Below, one piece after another: positions 21,923 to 33,281 of a stretch of DNA of 64,000 nt. A program made the position numbers and the translations under genes. Below the pieces are notes generated by a model. It made no database searches. It was given only the letters and a program-made list of their open reading frames with translations, and was not told the DNA's origin. The DNA is from Lunularia cruciata (lineage: Eukaryota > Streptophyta > Marchantiopsida > Lunulariales > Lunulariaceae), in assembly GCA_948567375.1 (NCBI GenBank), contig OX419761.1, forward strand, positions 38,876,501-38,940,500, written 5' to 3'. Every line of letters starts with the position of its first letter. The first letter of the stretch is position 1.

Positions 21923-22093
21923 TCATGTGTACAAGATGTACAAAATCACCTCAAAGACATCATAATGAACTACAGGGTATACAAATGGATCTTGGTTCTC
22001 TAACATAAGTTCAGCACTCTCCTCTCCTAATGTTCTCTCCAAGTGAGCTCTCATAGCCTCCTTCTGCCTAATGTAGAATTGAACGCGGAACAT
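21923..22093 (-). CDS. Leader small ORF, family C (antisense copy)
   Basis: This has the same 56 residues as 14378-14548, reading MFRVQFYIRQKEAMR to LYILYT on the minus strand. Base differences from the other copy are one in an Arg codon and one in a Leu codon, both silent. It sits directly downstream of the primer site of this copy. Confidence 0.6.
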   Translation of the reverse strand: MFRVQFYIRQKEAMRAHLERTLGEESAELMLENQDPFVYPVVHYDVFEVILYILYT

Positions 22094-22134
22094 TATCTTG
22101 CCTTCTAGAGAGGTCTCGGCAACCGAATCAAAAA

Positions 22135-22825
22135 TGTGAGCCGGCCTGTCTCTCACTCAAGATGAACCTTTGATGGCTATTATGGTAGCGCACCATGGAC
22201 TAAGAAGGCAAGGAATCCAAACTCCATCATACTTCTCCAAGGCTAACACTCCAAGACTCAAGACATTGCTCACTAGAGAACTCAATGAGAGAGAGATAGT
22301 TGCAAAATGAAAGGATGATGAGTACCTCCCCACCCCTTGTTTATATACTTGTGAAATAGTTACGTACCAAAGTTACTAATTAACGTAATAACTCAAGTTA
22401 CTAGACTAAAAGTCAAGTAAAGTCAAAAAGTAGAAAGGAATATCCATTCACATGAGCATTTTCCCCTAAGCATGTGGTCTTATCTTGACCCAACCACTAA
22501 GTCAAGGATTCCTTCACATGGGCTATCCTTGGACTAAAGAAGAATCCAAAACAAAAAGGCTTACGGGCCCAAGAGTTCTCAACTCTTTCCTCAAAGCCAA
22601 ACACATAGGAATAATACCAAGTCAACACACTAAAGTCCAAAATAGTGGTGCTCATCTTTTCTACTTCCTCTAAAGTAAAGTCCCCTCTATCTTAGCTATG
22701 AATAACTTTAGCTAACCATGACTAATATAGAACCATCCTTTATCTCTATAAATAATATCTCTTAAGTACTTGTAATACCAAGCTAAATATCACAATACCA
22801 CACACATGCACAAATGGGTGTTACA
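22135..22825 (-). repeat. Family C 5' LTR of the antisense copy
   Basis: 691 bp, from TGTGAGCCGG to GGGTGTTACA on the plus strand. It is the reverse complement of 13645-14336 and matches the solo LTR at 40411-41099. The right flank returns to family A sequence (CCGGTGATCTTTG) that continues gag. Confidence 0.9.
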
Positions 22826-23300
22826 GTACCGGTGATCTTTGAACAACATGGAGAGGCACATTGAAGAGGAGGAGGTGGAAATCACTTCGGAAAACAAAGA
22901 TCACTAGTAAATGTACCTTGTGGCCTTATTGGCTCAATAAGGAAGCAGAGAAGCGAGAGAAGGAAGAAGAATGATGCGCAAAGATCCCAAAAGGCAACCT
23001 CACAATTGATTGTCATGAATGGAATCCTAGAAGGTAATCAAGTGAGAGTATTAATAGATACGGGAGCAACAGAGAATTTCTTGTCTTGCTCTGTTACAAT
23101 AAGATTGGGAATGGATCTAGAGAGAGATGGGAGTGAAGAAGTAGAGTTACCTAATGGGCAAACAGAGAGGATTGAATCATTACCTAGATGGGTAACCCTC
23201 TCTATAGGAGAATATCAGGAAGCAATTGAGTGCGAGTGATACAATTAGCTTGTTATGATGTAATTTTAGGCATGCCATGGATGGAGCAGTACAACCTTAT
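22826..23300 (+). pseudogene. Family A gag end and aspartic protease
   Basis: The A polyprotein resumes after the C insertion. The frame at 23006-23239 holds the protease active-site motif VLIDTGATENF followed by typical beta-strand segments (LPNGQTERIESLPRWV). The frame closes at 23240, and the following region (MPWMEQYN) needs another frame, so it is a pseudogene. The same domain in the antisense copy reads DPGA in place of DTGA. Confidence 0.75.
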
Positions 23301-23490
23301 GGTGGATTGGAGGAAGAAAGTAGTGAGAACCCACCAATGGTCAATCATTGGTGTAAAAGAAAAATCACATAGGTAGAAATTGCCTCTATATGTCATAGGG
23401 ACGGCAAATGTCTGTAAGACCGATAGATGTTTTATGGGTCTAATAAGAGAAGTCTAGAGTGCACAACTCGATGGACAAATTCCTGAGAAA

Positions 23491-24770
23491 TTGAAGGATG
23501 TGGTGGATGAGTTTCAAGATTTCTTTCCCGATGATCTACCCTCAGGATTACTACCAAAAAGGCAAGTAGATCACAAAATTGAGACACTCTCGAGGAAGAC
23601 ATCTCCTTGTAAGGCCCCATATCACCTATCACCTCATGAGTTGGAGGAGTGTAAGACTCAAATTGAGGAGATGCTACAGAAAGGGTTCATCCAACCTAGC
23701 GTATCACCATATGGGGCCCCTGTCTTGTTTATGAAGAAGAAGGATGGTACAATGCGCATGTGCATTGACTATCGGGGTCTCAATTAGCAAATAGTGAAGA
23801 ACAAATACCCCTTACCTTGCATGGATGACCTGTTTGATCAACTCCATGGAGTGAGATACTTCACCAAATTGGACTTGCGGAGTAGTTACAATCAAATCCG
23901 AATTGCAAAGGAGGATGTGTACAAAAATGCCTTTCGAACCAGGTATGGCCACTTTGAGTATCTTGTGATGCCTTTTGGCCTCACCAATGCACCTACCACT
24001 TTCATGAGTCTAATGAATGACATATTTCGTCCATACTTAGATAAGTCTGTTATCATCTTCTTGGATGATATCTTAGTATATAGTAGCATAATGAGAGAAC
24101 ACAAACAACATCTACAAGAGGTCCTCCAGATTCTAAGACAAAATCAATTGTATGCCAAAATCTCAAAGTGTGAGTTTGGCAAGTCTGAAGTAGACTACTT
24201 GGGGCATAAAGTAAGTATAGAGTGCATTCAAGTATTGATAGATAAAATAGAGATCATTCAAAAATGGAATGTCCTAGAAGATCAAACTCAACTTAAAAGC
24301 TTCTTGGGGTTGACGGGATTCTATCGTAGATTTGTCAAGGACTTCTCCAAGGTTGCCCTGCCTTTAACGGCACTGCTTGGCAAGGGAAAGAAGTGGACAT
24401 GGGGAACTGCACAAGAGTTGTCCTTTCAAGAATTGAAGGCCGCCTTGCTACATGCACAAATCTTGAAGTGGTATGACCCAAAATGTCTAATCAAGTTGGC
24501 TACAAATGCATCAGGCATAGCAATAGGATCAGTCCTACAACAAGAGTGGCATGACGGATGGCATCCAATTGCATATTTCTCTCAAAAGTTGTTACCGGCA
24601 GAGCGCAACTACCACACCATAGAACGAGAAGAGCTGGCCATCATTCTAGCAACCAAGCATTGGAAGCATTATCTGGGTGAGAAGGCATTTGTAGTAGAGA
24701 TAGACCACAAACCTCTAGTCTACCTCAAGATGCAGAAGGATCTATCTCGTCGCCAAATTTGGTGAACAGA
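23491..24770 (+). pseudogene. Family A reverse transcriptase and RNase H
   Basis: RT starts about 23491 ([19 protein letters not shown]). It includes CIDYRGLN, interrupted by a TAG near 23788, then [24 protein letters not shown] and the catalytic FLDDILVYS at about 24055-24085. RNase H runs from about 24290 ([12 protein letters not shown]) through [12 protein letters not shown] and [14 protein letters not shown], and ends near 24765 at a premature TGA. RT copies the element RNA and RNase H removes it. Catalytic Asp pair intact, but two stops interrupt the polyprotein. Confidence 0.85.
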
Positions 24771-24789
24771 GTGGCGACAATGTTTCAAC

Positions 24790-25842
24790 ATGATAATCAC
24801 CTACATGGAAGGTAAGAAGCAACTTGCAGATGCATTCACTCGCATGCCAATGGCAAACAACTTGGTGGTAGAGGTTAAGATTAACCCTGAATTCTGGCCA
24901 GAGATTCTGGCTGCTACAAAAACTGATCCACAGATTGTAGAAGCACAATCATCCAAAGGTGTCACCATCACCCAAGGACTCACCTTTTGGGATGGCAAAT
25001 TATGGATCCCAAATGTCCCAAAATTATGCACCACCATTCTAGCGGAATGTCATGATTTGGCCATTGCAGCTCATGTCGGAGTGGACAAGACCTTGGATGC
25101 AGTCAAGCGCCATTACTATTGGCCCATGATGAGCAACAACGTGATGGACTATGTGCATAGTTGCCTACTTTGTCAACAGAACAAAGCTTCTAATCAAGCT
25201 CCTACAGGGCTCCTTCAACCTCTCCCCACTCCAACCCAACATTGGGAACAAGTGAGTATGGATCTTGTCTATGAATTACCCAAGACCACCTCAGGGTTCG
25301 ACTCTATCATGGTCTTTTTGGACCGGCTCAACAAAATGATTCATGTATGCCCTACCACCAAGGAGGTGATTGCTCCACAACTAGCTCAATTATACTTAGA
25401 TGCAGTCTTTGCTCACCATAGCTTGTCTAGAGTACTCATCACCAATAGAGGCACCCAATTCACCAGTTTGTTTTGGTGAACACTCTTTGGTTTCTTCAAG
25501 ACCAAGTTGGCCATGTCCACAGCTTACCACCCACAAACAAATGGCCAAACAGAGCAGGAAAATTGTAAAATTGAAGACATGTTACACGGCTTCACCTTAG
25601 AAGAGCAAGAGAAATGGGACACCCTACTCCCAGTGGTGGAATTTGCTTACAACAATTCAGTGAATGCATCCACCCATGTCACTTTGTTCTTCCTCATGTA
25701 TGGTGAGCATCCCTTCATACCTTCTAGCTTGATGAAGATCCGCCCAATGGCTACCAAGGTCAATTCAATCAACACATTTGTTTCTAGAATCCAACAAGGT
25801 GTGGAGAGCGCCAAGCACAGATTACAGATTGCACAAAATTGA
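24790..25842 (+). pseudogene. Family A integrase
   Basis: The zinc-binding HHCC part is visible (HVGVDKTLDAVKRHYYW, CLLCQQNK at about 25160). The core has MDLVYELP and then VLITNRGTQFTS near 25435, where gypsy integrases normally have a DRG. The second catalytic Asp is therefore Asn, and the antisense copy at 32514-32942 shows the same Asn. A TGA at about 25478 and another near 25840 break the frame. Integrase inserts the cDNA into the host genome. Confidence 0.8.
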
Positions 25843-25875
25843 CAAAAGCAATATGCAAATGCACACCATAGGCAC

Positions 25876-26334
25876 ATGGAGTTCAATGTTGGGGATCAAG
25901 TGTGGCTATCAACAACCAACCTCACATTAGTTGGACTTCATAAGCTCAGACCTCATTTTATTGGGCCTTTCTTGATTCTTCGTTGCATCGGCGCTGTGGC
26001 CTATCACCTTGAGCTACCACCACACATGAAGATCCATCCAATGTTCCATGTCTCCCTACTATGCAGATATGCTCCCTGATCCGGCTAGGGTCGTTCCACA
26101 CAAGACATTTGACCTTGTCTGACACTCATTGATGGCATAGAGGAATATGAAGTGGAGCGGATTCTCCAAAAATGCATGCGTGGTACTCGCCATCTGCAGG
26201 TGGACTATCTAGTACAATGGAAAGGTTATCCCCTCTATGAAGCAACTTGGGAGCCCGCTGCCAATTTGGCACATGCACCGGTGTTGGTGCAAGCATTTGA
26301 GCAACAATTGCACAACGAGGACGTTGTGTCTTAA
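25876..26334 (+). CDS. Family A integrase C-terminus and chromodomain
   Basis: 25876-26079 is the integrase C-terminal part (VGDQVWLSTTNL, KLRPHFIGPF, HPMFHVSLL). After a stop at 26080, the frame at about 26130-26334 reads a chromodomain: EVERILQK, VDYLVQWKGYP, ATWEPAANL. Chromodomains steer chromovirus integration towards modified histones. The final residues HNEDVVS precede the polypurine tract. Broken from the upstream integrase, so only a remnant of the polyprotein. Confidence 0.75.
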
Positions 26335-26345
26335 AAGGAGGGAGG
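26333..26345 (+). other. Family A polypurine tract
   Basis: AAAAGGAGGGAGG lies directly before the 3' LTR start at 26348. It is the expected primer site for plus-strand DNA synthesis. The same tract occurs in inverse next to 31730 in the antisense copy. Confidence 0.85.
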
Positions 26346-26347
26346 TC

Positions 26348-27089
26348 TGTAATACCAAGAGCTAGCTATATGATCTAGATGTGAAATTTGGTTTGGTAAC
26401 ATCTAAAATGATGTTATACATGATGGTCAAAATAGATAAGATAGAAGTATCACTAAAAGAGTACTTCTATTAATAGTGCAGAAACCAAAATAGACTTGAG
26501 AACCTTAGAACCAATAGCTAGACATATGATTTAAAGGTGAGAATTGGTTTGGTAACATCTGGAAGGATGTTACACATGATGGACTAAACAGATCAGAAAG
26601 AGGTATCACCAAAAGGGGACTTCTAATAATAGAGTAGGAACCAAAATATACTTGAAATCTTTGAAGGCAATTTTGGAGCCTAAACGGATGAATTAGGCCT
26701 CGAAAATGTGCACATCCCCCCCCCCCCCAACAAAGGAAAGGCTGGCCTTCCTTCCCCCCTGCTTTGTCTCATTGAGAGCTTTCCAATGGTACCTTACTCA
26801 CATGATTTTGAGATTCCTACAAGAAGATTCTCTAAAAGATTCCCTGTGGTCAAAGCTTATTTGACCAACCAGATAGGACCTAGACTAGACATGTCACCCA
26901 TCCAAGTAAGTAATCCAAGGGTGGAGCTTGCTGACATGTCACCTATTTGTGTCCCTAATCCTATGGTGGAACTTCCTTGGAGGAGATCCTCTTTGTCTAT
27001 ATAATAAAGAAAAAGTGCTCCTTTGGAGCATCGAATGTTTGAGTGTGCAATATGTGTTTTCTCTCTTCTCTTGTCCTTGGAGTATTACA
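26348..27089 (+). repeat. Family A 3' LTR
   Basis: 742 bp, TGTAATACC to ATTACA, matching 10958-11691. It contains a 13-C tract at 26716-26728 (8 C in the 5' LTR) and a TATA-like box near 26999. It is followed by ATCAC, the right-hand target duplication. Confidence 0.9.
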
Positions 27090-30000
27090 ATCACCTATTG
27101 GGAGCTTGATTAGTTCTAATGGGATTGAAGGCTTGACCTATGCAAGTTTACTTCACTTGCAAGGTACAATATCTAAGCGGGGTTGTAGGATTTTGGTTGA
27201 TTTTGGAAGTTCAAAGAATTGCATGTCTATGCAAATAGCAAAGGAATTGGGTATTCCTATCAAGCTAATAATTGGAACTAGATTGATGATGGCGGATGGT
27301 AGAAAGGGTTTTGTGTATTGTACCTTGCATCCTTTTATCTTCAAGATTGGGAAAGAGTATTTGGAGTGTATGAGGTTTGTAGTGGCACCTCTTTACTACG
27401 ATATCATTCTAGGACTACCTTGGCTTGAACAACATAAGGTTCAATTTGATTGGACCTGATAACAAATTCAAGTACAACACCAAGGTAGGAATTTCAGATT
27501 AGGTTGTGTGGTACCTCTAAGTAAGACACCTAAGAATAGTCAGTCCTAGGATGAGAAGTTTGTCAAGAAGGTAGCCATAGAGCAAGCCTTGAAGGGAGAT
27601 GAGTCCTAAGATGGGAAGTTTGCCAAGAAGGCAACCATGGAGCAAGCTTTGAAGAGAGATGACTCCCTAGATAGGAAGTTTGTTAGTGAAGCAGCCATAG
27701 AGCAAGCTTTGGAAGAAGATAAGTTTGTATTTGAGGTGTCGATCAAGCCGATTGCACAAGGACAATCTGAGGAGGGCCAAGAGCTTCATCAAGCAATGGT
27801 TGTTTAAATAGTTCAAGAGTTTGCGGATGTGTTTTCGGATAATCTGCCAAAGGGATTACCCTCCGATCGTGGTATGCCCTTCAAGATCAAGTTATTGCGA
27901 GGGAGTACTCCAGTGAGTAGACCAATCAATCATTCTCACCAAAGGAGTTGGAAACAACACTTACGGAGTTGTTAGAGAAGGACTTCATATGATAAGGTAC
28001 CTCTCTTTGGGGAGCACCAATACTATTTGTTCCAAAGAAGAATGGAGGACTTCATTTTTGTATTGATTACCGTGGGCTCAATAAGCAAACAGTGAAGAAT
28101 GCATATCCTTTTATCTCAGATTGATGACTTGCTTGATCATCTGAGTGGAGCATAATACTTTTCCAAGTTGGATCTTCAAAGTAGCTATTGGCAAATCCCC
28201 ATTGATAGGGAAGATGTGAAAAAGACTACCTTTTGCACAAGGTATGTGCATTTTGAGTGGAGAGTTCTAACTTTTGGGCTCACTAATGCTCCAATAGTCT
28301 TCATGGATTGGATGCATCAGGTGTTGGATGGACTATTGGATCAGTACATGGTGGTGTTCTTGGATGATATCTTAATCTATAGCAAGATAGAGGTAGAACA
28401 CGTGAATCATGTGCAAGAAGTTCTAAGATGATTATGACAATGGAAATTTTATTGCAAGAAGTTAAAGTGTACCTTTTGGCAGAAGGAAGTCACCTTCTTG
28501 GGTCACAAGATCTCATCAAAAGGGATCAAGATGGAAAAGGAGAAAATCAAGGCCATTACTGATTGGCCTACTCCAAAGGATGCTATAAAAGTATAGGCAT
28601 TTAATAGATTGGCCAATTTTTACTAACGGTTCATCCATTATTATGCTCATGTGGCTGCACCATTGACTGACCTCTTGGAGAAGAACTTGAGCTTCTAGTG
28701 GACCACCAAGCATGAAGAAACATTCCTGAAATTGAAACATATGGTATCTTCAAGACCCATCCTTCAACCATATGATCCTCAGCTACCTTGTGTGGATGAT
28801 TTTGATGCTTCTAACTTTGCAATTGGAGGAGTGTTGCAACAAAAATTCCCAAATGGACTACATTTCATTGCCTTTGTGTCTTGCTGACTAAATATAGCTA
28901 AAATAAATTACTTTACTTAAGATTGGGAACAACTTGCAGTGGTATATGCCACCAAGGTATGGAGACATTATCTCTTGGGGAAACAAGTGATCATGCAAAC
29001 TAACCACAAACCATTGTTGCATACCTTACACTTGGAACACATGGAGAGTCAACATCATTGATAGGAGGAGCAACTCCAATTGTTTGACATCAAACTTGAG
29101 TACAAACCAAGCCGGTTCTATGTTATCCTTGATGCTCTATCACAACAACTTGATTTGAAGTCTCTTCCTCTTATCATGGTGGCAATTACAATAGTGGCAA
29201 TTGGCTCCAAGGTCCAAAATGAGTTTTGGTCAGCTCTACAACAAGATCCCTTCTTCCAAATGATACATGGTTGTCTTATAGCATGTGACAAGGAGTACAA
29301 CACCTTCTTCTTCAAGGAAGGCCTTCTATTCCATGAGGACCAAATCTATGTTCCAGCCAAAGGTGATCTCTGACTTGTGTGTCTTCAAGAAGCCCATGAT
29401 GTACCAATAGCTGGTCACATGGGTGTGGACAAGACCTTGGGTACCCTCTAACGCCAATGGTGGGGGCCCAACATGACACAAGATGTTTGAGAGTTTATTC
29501 AGTAGTGTGAAAGTTACCAATGCAACAAGACCAACAACCAAAAGCCAAGTGGACTCTTGCAACCACTCCCCATTCCATCCACTTGATAGGAACTTGTGAG
29601 CTTGGATCTCATCACATCCTTGCCCAAGACAAAACAAGGGCACAACAATTGTGGTGTTTGTGGATAAGCTTAGTAAGCAAATCCACTTGGCACCAACCTT
29701 TGATATCGTGGATGTTACAACCTTAGTGTAAATCTACTTCGACAATATCTTCAAGCATCATGGGATGCCATATGTACTCATATTTGATCGTGATCCTTGA
29801 TTCATTGGGAAGTTTTGGCAAGCACTCTTCCAAATACTAAGCACCAAGCTTGCTTTGTCCATGGCCTATCATCCTCATATTGATGGACAAATCAAATGTG
29901 CAAATCGTACCTTAGAAGATATGTTGTGTGCCTTCATCAATGTCCACCATACCAATTAGGATGAATATCTTGCAGTTATAGAATTTGCCTACAACAATTC

Positions 30001-30470
30001 CAAACAAGCAAGCACTGGATTTTCTCCTTTCTTTCTCAATTTTGGCCAATATTTGCTTGTTTTGGATTCTCTTCTTGCTCCTCTTCCATCTCAAGTCCCT
30101 AATACTTCAACCTTCTTGACCACCATCTCCCAATCTCCCCAACAAGCCAAACCTCACCTCCTTGTTGCCCAAAATCATTTGGAATAATATGCGGACCACC
30201 ATCATTGGGATCTCACCTTTGAAGTTGGTAATAAAGTCATGTTATCCTCAAGTAACCTACCCTTCCCACTTGATACCCAAGTCTGTAAACTTGACCCTAA
30301 TTGGATAAGACCCTTTGATATCATCCAAATTGTCTCTCCTATTGTTTATCAACTTGCCTTGACTTGTTATATGCGCATCAATCTTGTCTTTCATGTTCCC
30401 AAGTTGAAACCCTTTGTTCCTAACCCCTCTTCAAGCTCAAGAATTGTATTCAATTTTGGTTCCATTTGTA
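27090..30470 (+). pseudogene. Family B protease-RT-RNase H-integrase (broken)
   Basis: This continues the B element after the A insertion. The protease region (27090-27459) has RILVDFGSSKNCMS. RT (about 27990-28440) shows LDLQSSYWQI, FGLTNAPIVF and VVFLDDILIYSK. RNase H is at about 28500-29060 and integrase at about 29380-30200, with traces of the HHCC and DDE regions (FDRDP at about 29785). The C-terminal frame is 30239-30475. Stops and frame changes occur throughout, so the polyprotein is dead. No chromodomain was recognised, a difference from family A. Confidence 0.8.
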
Positions 30471-30930
30471 CCTAGAATGAAGGCTATGGAGAATTGAGAA
30501 GAAAGTTATTGTAACAATATGGAGTTTAGCAATGAAGTTAGTAAGGCTAACAAAGTAGCAAATAAGATAAATTAACATAGAATATTCCAAAAGTATCTAA
30601 GAAGCTTCTTGGGAACCTTCTTGGCTAGCATAGCTTGCACTCCAAGTAGGTAGCTTCTAGAAGGAAACTTATTGAAGCTTCCAACTAACTTAGCTTGCAT
30701 ACCATTAAGCAACTCCTAGAAGGAAGCTTCTTGAAAAGCTTCCCAATTAACATGACTTGCACTCCAAGGAAGTGACTCAAGGAAGCTTCTTGAGAAGCTT
30801 CTTTAAAAGCTTCTCAAGAGCTTCGCATATCTCTATAAATACAAGAACCTAAGCTCATGCTAGGCATTCATAGTTTTTTCACATTCAAATGTCCCAATGT
30901 GAGTTTCTATTCTCATATTTCTCTCCTTGG
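30445..30930 (+). repeat. Family B 3' LTR, main part
   Basis: It matches 9308-9763 (GAAGGCTATGGAGAATTGAG block, AAGCTTC repeats, CTATAAATAC box at about 30834-30843). It is cut after CTTGG at 30930 by the antisense A element. The final 20 bases lie at 36532-36551, ending TTTTACA. It contains a perfect GAAGCTTCTTGAA at 30723-30735. Confidence 0.85.
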
Positions 30931-31729
30931 TGTAGTACTCCAAGGACAAGAAAAGAGAGAGAAACACAAATTACACACTCAACATTAGGTGCTCCAAAAG
31001 AGCACCTTCTCTATATTATATAGACAAAGAGTATCTCCTCCAAGGAAGCTCCACCATAGGATTAAGCACACAGATAGGTGGCATGTAAGCAAGCTCCACC
31101 CTTGGATTACTTACTTGGATGGGTGACATGTTGGTCTAGGTCCTATCTGGTTGGTCAAACAAGCTTTGACCGAAGGGAATCTTTTAGGGTATCTTCTCGT
31201 AGGAGTCTCAGAATCACGTAAGGTACCATTGGAAAGGTACAATGGTATTGGATGTTTAGTTGTACCTTTCTAATGGTACAATCACGTAAGGTACCTAGAC
31301 AAACTTGGGGGAAGGGAAGGCCAACCTTACCTTTGTTGGGGGGGGGGGGGGGGGGGGGGAAACATGCACATTTTTTAGGCCTAATTCATCTATTTAGGCT
31401 TCTAAAATTGCCTTCAAAGATTTTAGGTATATTTTGGTTCGTACTCTATTAGTAGAAGCCTCCTTTTGGTGATACCTCTTTCTGATCTATTTAGTCCATC
31501 ATGTGTAACATCCTTCTAGATGTTACTAAACCAATTCTCACCTTTAAATCATATGTCTAGCTATTGGTTCTAAGGTTCTCAAGTCTATTTTAGTTTTTGC
31601 TCTATTAGTAGAAGTACTCTTTGGTGATACTTCTATCTGATCTATTTTGACCATCATATATAACATCATTCTAGATGTTACCAAACCAAATTTTAGATCT
31701 AGATCATATGGCTAGCTCTTGGTATTATA
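30931..31729 (-). repeat. Family A 3' LTR of the antisense element
   Basis: 799 bp, TGTAGTACTCC to GGTATTATA on the plus strand. It is longer than its relatives owing to a 22-G tract (31338-31359) and an inserted hairpin (31223-31279). It is followed by the inverse of the polypurine tract. Confidence 0.9.
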
Positions 31730-33281
31730 GACCACCCTCCTTTTAAGACGCAACGTCCTTGTTGTGCAATTGTTGCTCAAATGCTTGCACCAACACCGGT
31801 GCATGTGTCAAATTGGCAGCGTGCTCCCAAGTTGCTTCATAGGGGGGGGGGGGTAACCTTTCCACTGTACTAGATAGTCCACCCGTAGATGGCAAGTACC
31901 ATGTATGCATTTTTGGAGAATACGCTCCACTTCATATTCCTTTGTGCCACCAATGAGTGCCGGACAAGGTCAAATGTCTTGGGTGGCCTGAGTGGGGAGC
32001 ATATCTACGTAGTAAGGAAACATGGAACACGGGATGGATCTTCATGTGTGGTGGTAACTCAAGGTGATAGGCCACAACGCCGATGCAACAAAGAATTGAG
32101 AAAGGCCCAATAAAACAAGGTCTAAGCTTACAAGGTCCAACTTATGTGAGGTTGGTTGTCAATAGCCACACTTGATCCCCAACATTGAACTCCATGTGCC
32201 TATGGTGTGCATCAGCATAATGCTTCTATCAATTTTGTGCAATCTGTAATCTGTGCTTGGCGCTCTCCACACCTTGTTGGATTCTAGAAACAAATGTGTT
32301 GACTGCATTGACCTTGGTAGCCACTAGATGGATCTTCATCAAGCTAGAAGGTGTGAAGGGATGCTCACCATACATGAGGAAGAACGGAGTGACTTGGGTA
32401 GATGCATTCACTGAATTGTTGTAAGCAAATTCCACCAACGGAAGTAGGGTGTCCCACCTCTCTTGCTCTTCTAAGGTGAAGCCGTGTAACATGTCTTCAA
32501 TAGTGCAATTAACCTACTCTGTTTGGCCATCTGTTTGTGGGTGGTAAGTTGTGGACATGGCCAACTTGGTTTTGAAGAAACCAAAGAGTGTTTGCCAAAA
32601 CAAACTAGTGAATTGAGTGCCTCTATTAGTGATAAGTACTCTAGACAAGCCATGGTGAGAGAAGACTGCATCTAAGTATAATTGAGCTAGTTGTGGAGTG
32701 GTCACATCCTTGGTGGTAGGATGTAAATGAATCATTTTGTTGAGCCGGTCCACAAAGACCACGATGGAGTCAAACCTTGAGGTGGTCTCAAGTAATTCAC
32801 AGACGAGATCTATACTCACTTGTTCCCAACATTGGGTAGGTGTGGGGAGGGGTTGAAGGAGCCCTGCAAGAGCTTGATTAGAAGCTTTGTTCTGTTGACA
32901 AAGTAGGCAGTTGTGCACGTAGTCCATCATGTTGTTGCTCATCTTAGGCCAATAGTAATGGCACTAGATTGCATCCAAGGTCTTGTCCACTCCAACATGA
33001 CCTGCAATGGCTGAATCATGACATTCCGCTAGAATGGTGGTGCGTAATTCTGGGACATTTGGGATCCATAATCTGCCATCACAAAAGGTGAGTCCTTGGA
33101 TGCTAGTAACACCTTTGGATGATTGCATTTCTACAATCTGTGGATCAGTTTTTGTAGCAGCCAGAATCTCTAGCCAAAATTCAAGATTAATCTTAACCTC
33201 TGCTACCAAGTTGTTTACCATTGGCATGCGGGTGAATGCATCTACAAGTTGCTTCTTACTTCCTATGTAGGTGTTTGTCAT
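31730..33281 (-). pseudogene. Family A integrase and chromodomain (antisense element)
   Basis: The minus strand reads chromodomain remnants (31740-31960), disrupted by a 12-G tract at 31842-31853 where the relative has a short C-rich stretch. Integrase is at 32229-33281: HVGVDKTLDAI and CLLCQQNK for the zinc part, VSIDLVCEL and VLITNRGTQFTS for the core. As in the 24790-25842 copy, the second catalytic Asp is Asn. Three frames are needed to read the domain, so it is dead. Confidence 0.8.

Larger units (their letters stand above)
13289..22825. mobile_element. Composite of two family C elements in inverted orientation
   Basis: The order is: partial C LTR reading minus (13289-13644), complete C LTR reading plus (13645-14336), plus-strand gag-pol (14968-18848), turn-round at about 18848, minus-strand integrase and gag (18849-20570), extra 5' ORF and leader ORF on minus, complete C LTR on minus (22135-22825). 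The outer ends are TGTGAGC and GTGTTACA, the two ends of a C LTR. They are flanked by ATAC (13285-13288) and GTAC (22826-22829), compatible with a 4-bp target duplication. The simplest reading is an antisense C element inserted in A gag, then hit in its 3' LTR by a sense C copy, then loss of the centre of the resulting palindrome. Confidence 0.8.
10958..27089 (+). mobile_element. Family A chromovirus inserted in family B, itself carrying a family C insertion
   Basis: This is a complete LTR-to-LTR element. Its 5' LTR is 10958-11691 and its 3' LTR 26348-27089, bounded by GTCAC (10953-10957) and ATCAC (27090-27094), a 5-bp target duplication with one change. Internal order is primer site, two leader ORFs, gag, protease, RT, RNase H, integrase, chromodomain, polypurine tract. 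Without the C insertion (13289-22825) it is about 6.6 kb. Chromodomain and gene order place it among plant chromoviruses. Stops in gag, RT/RNase H and integrase make it non-autonomous today. By eye the two LTRs differ at roughly one site in twenty, so it is not a recent insertion. Confidence 0.9.

Noticed and set aside
13645-22825. Single DNA transposon with very long terminal inverted repeats
   Set aside because: The arms are LTRs plus gag-pol of a retrotransposon with primer site and known domain order; inversion of two copies explains the symmetry.
27043-27459. 138-codon frame as a complete gene
   Set aside because: It starts inside the A LTR; the coding content is family B protease from 27090 on.
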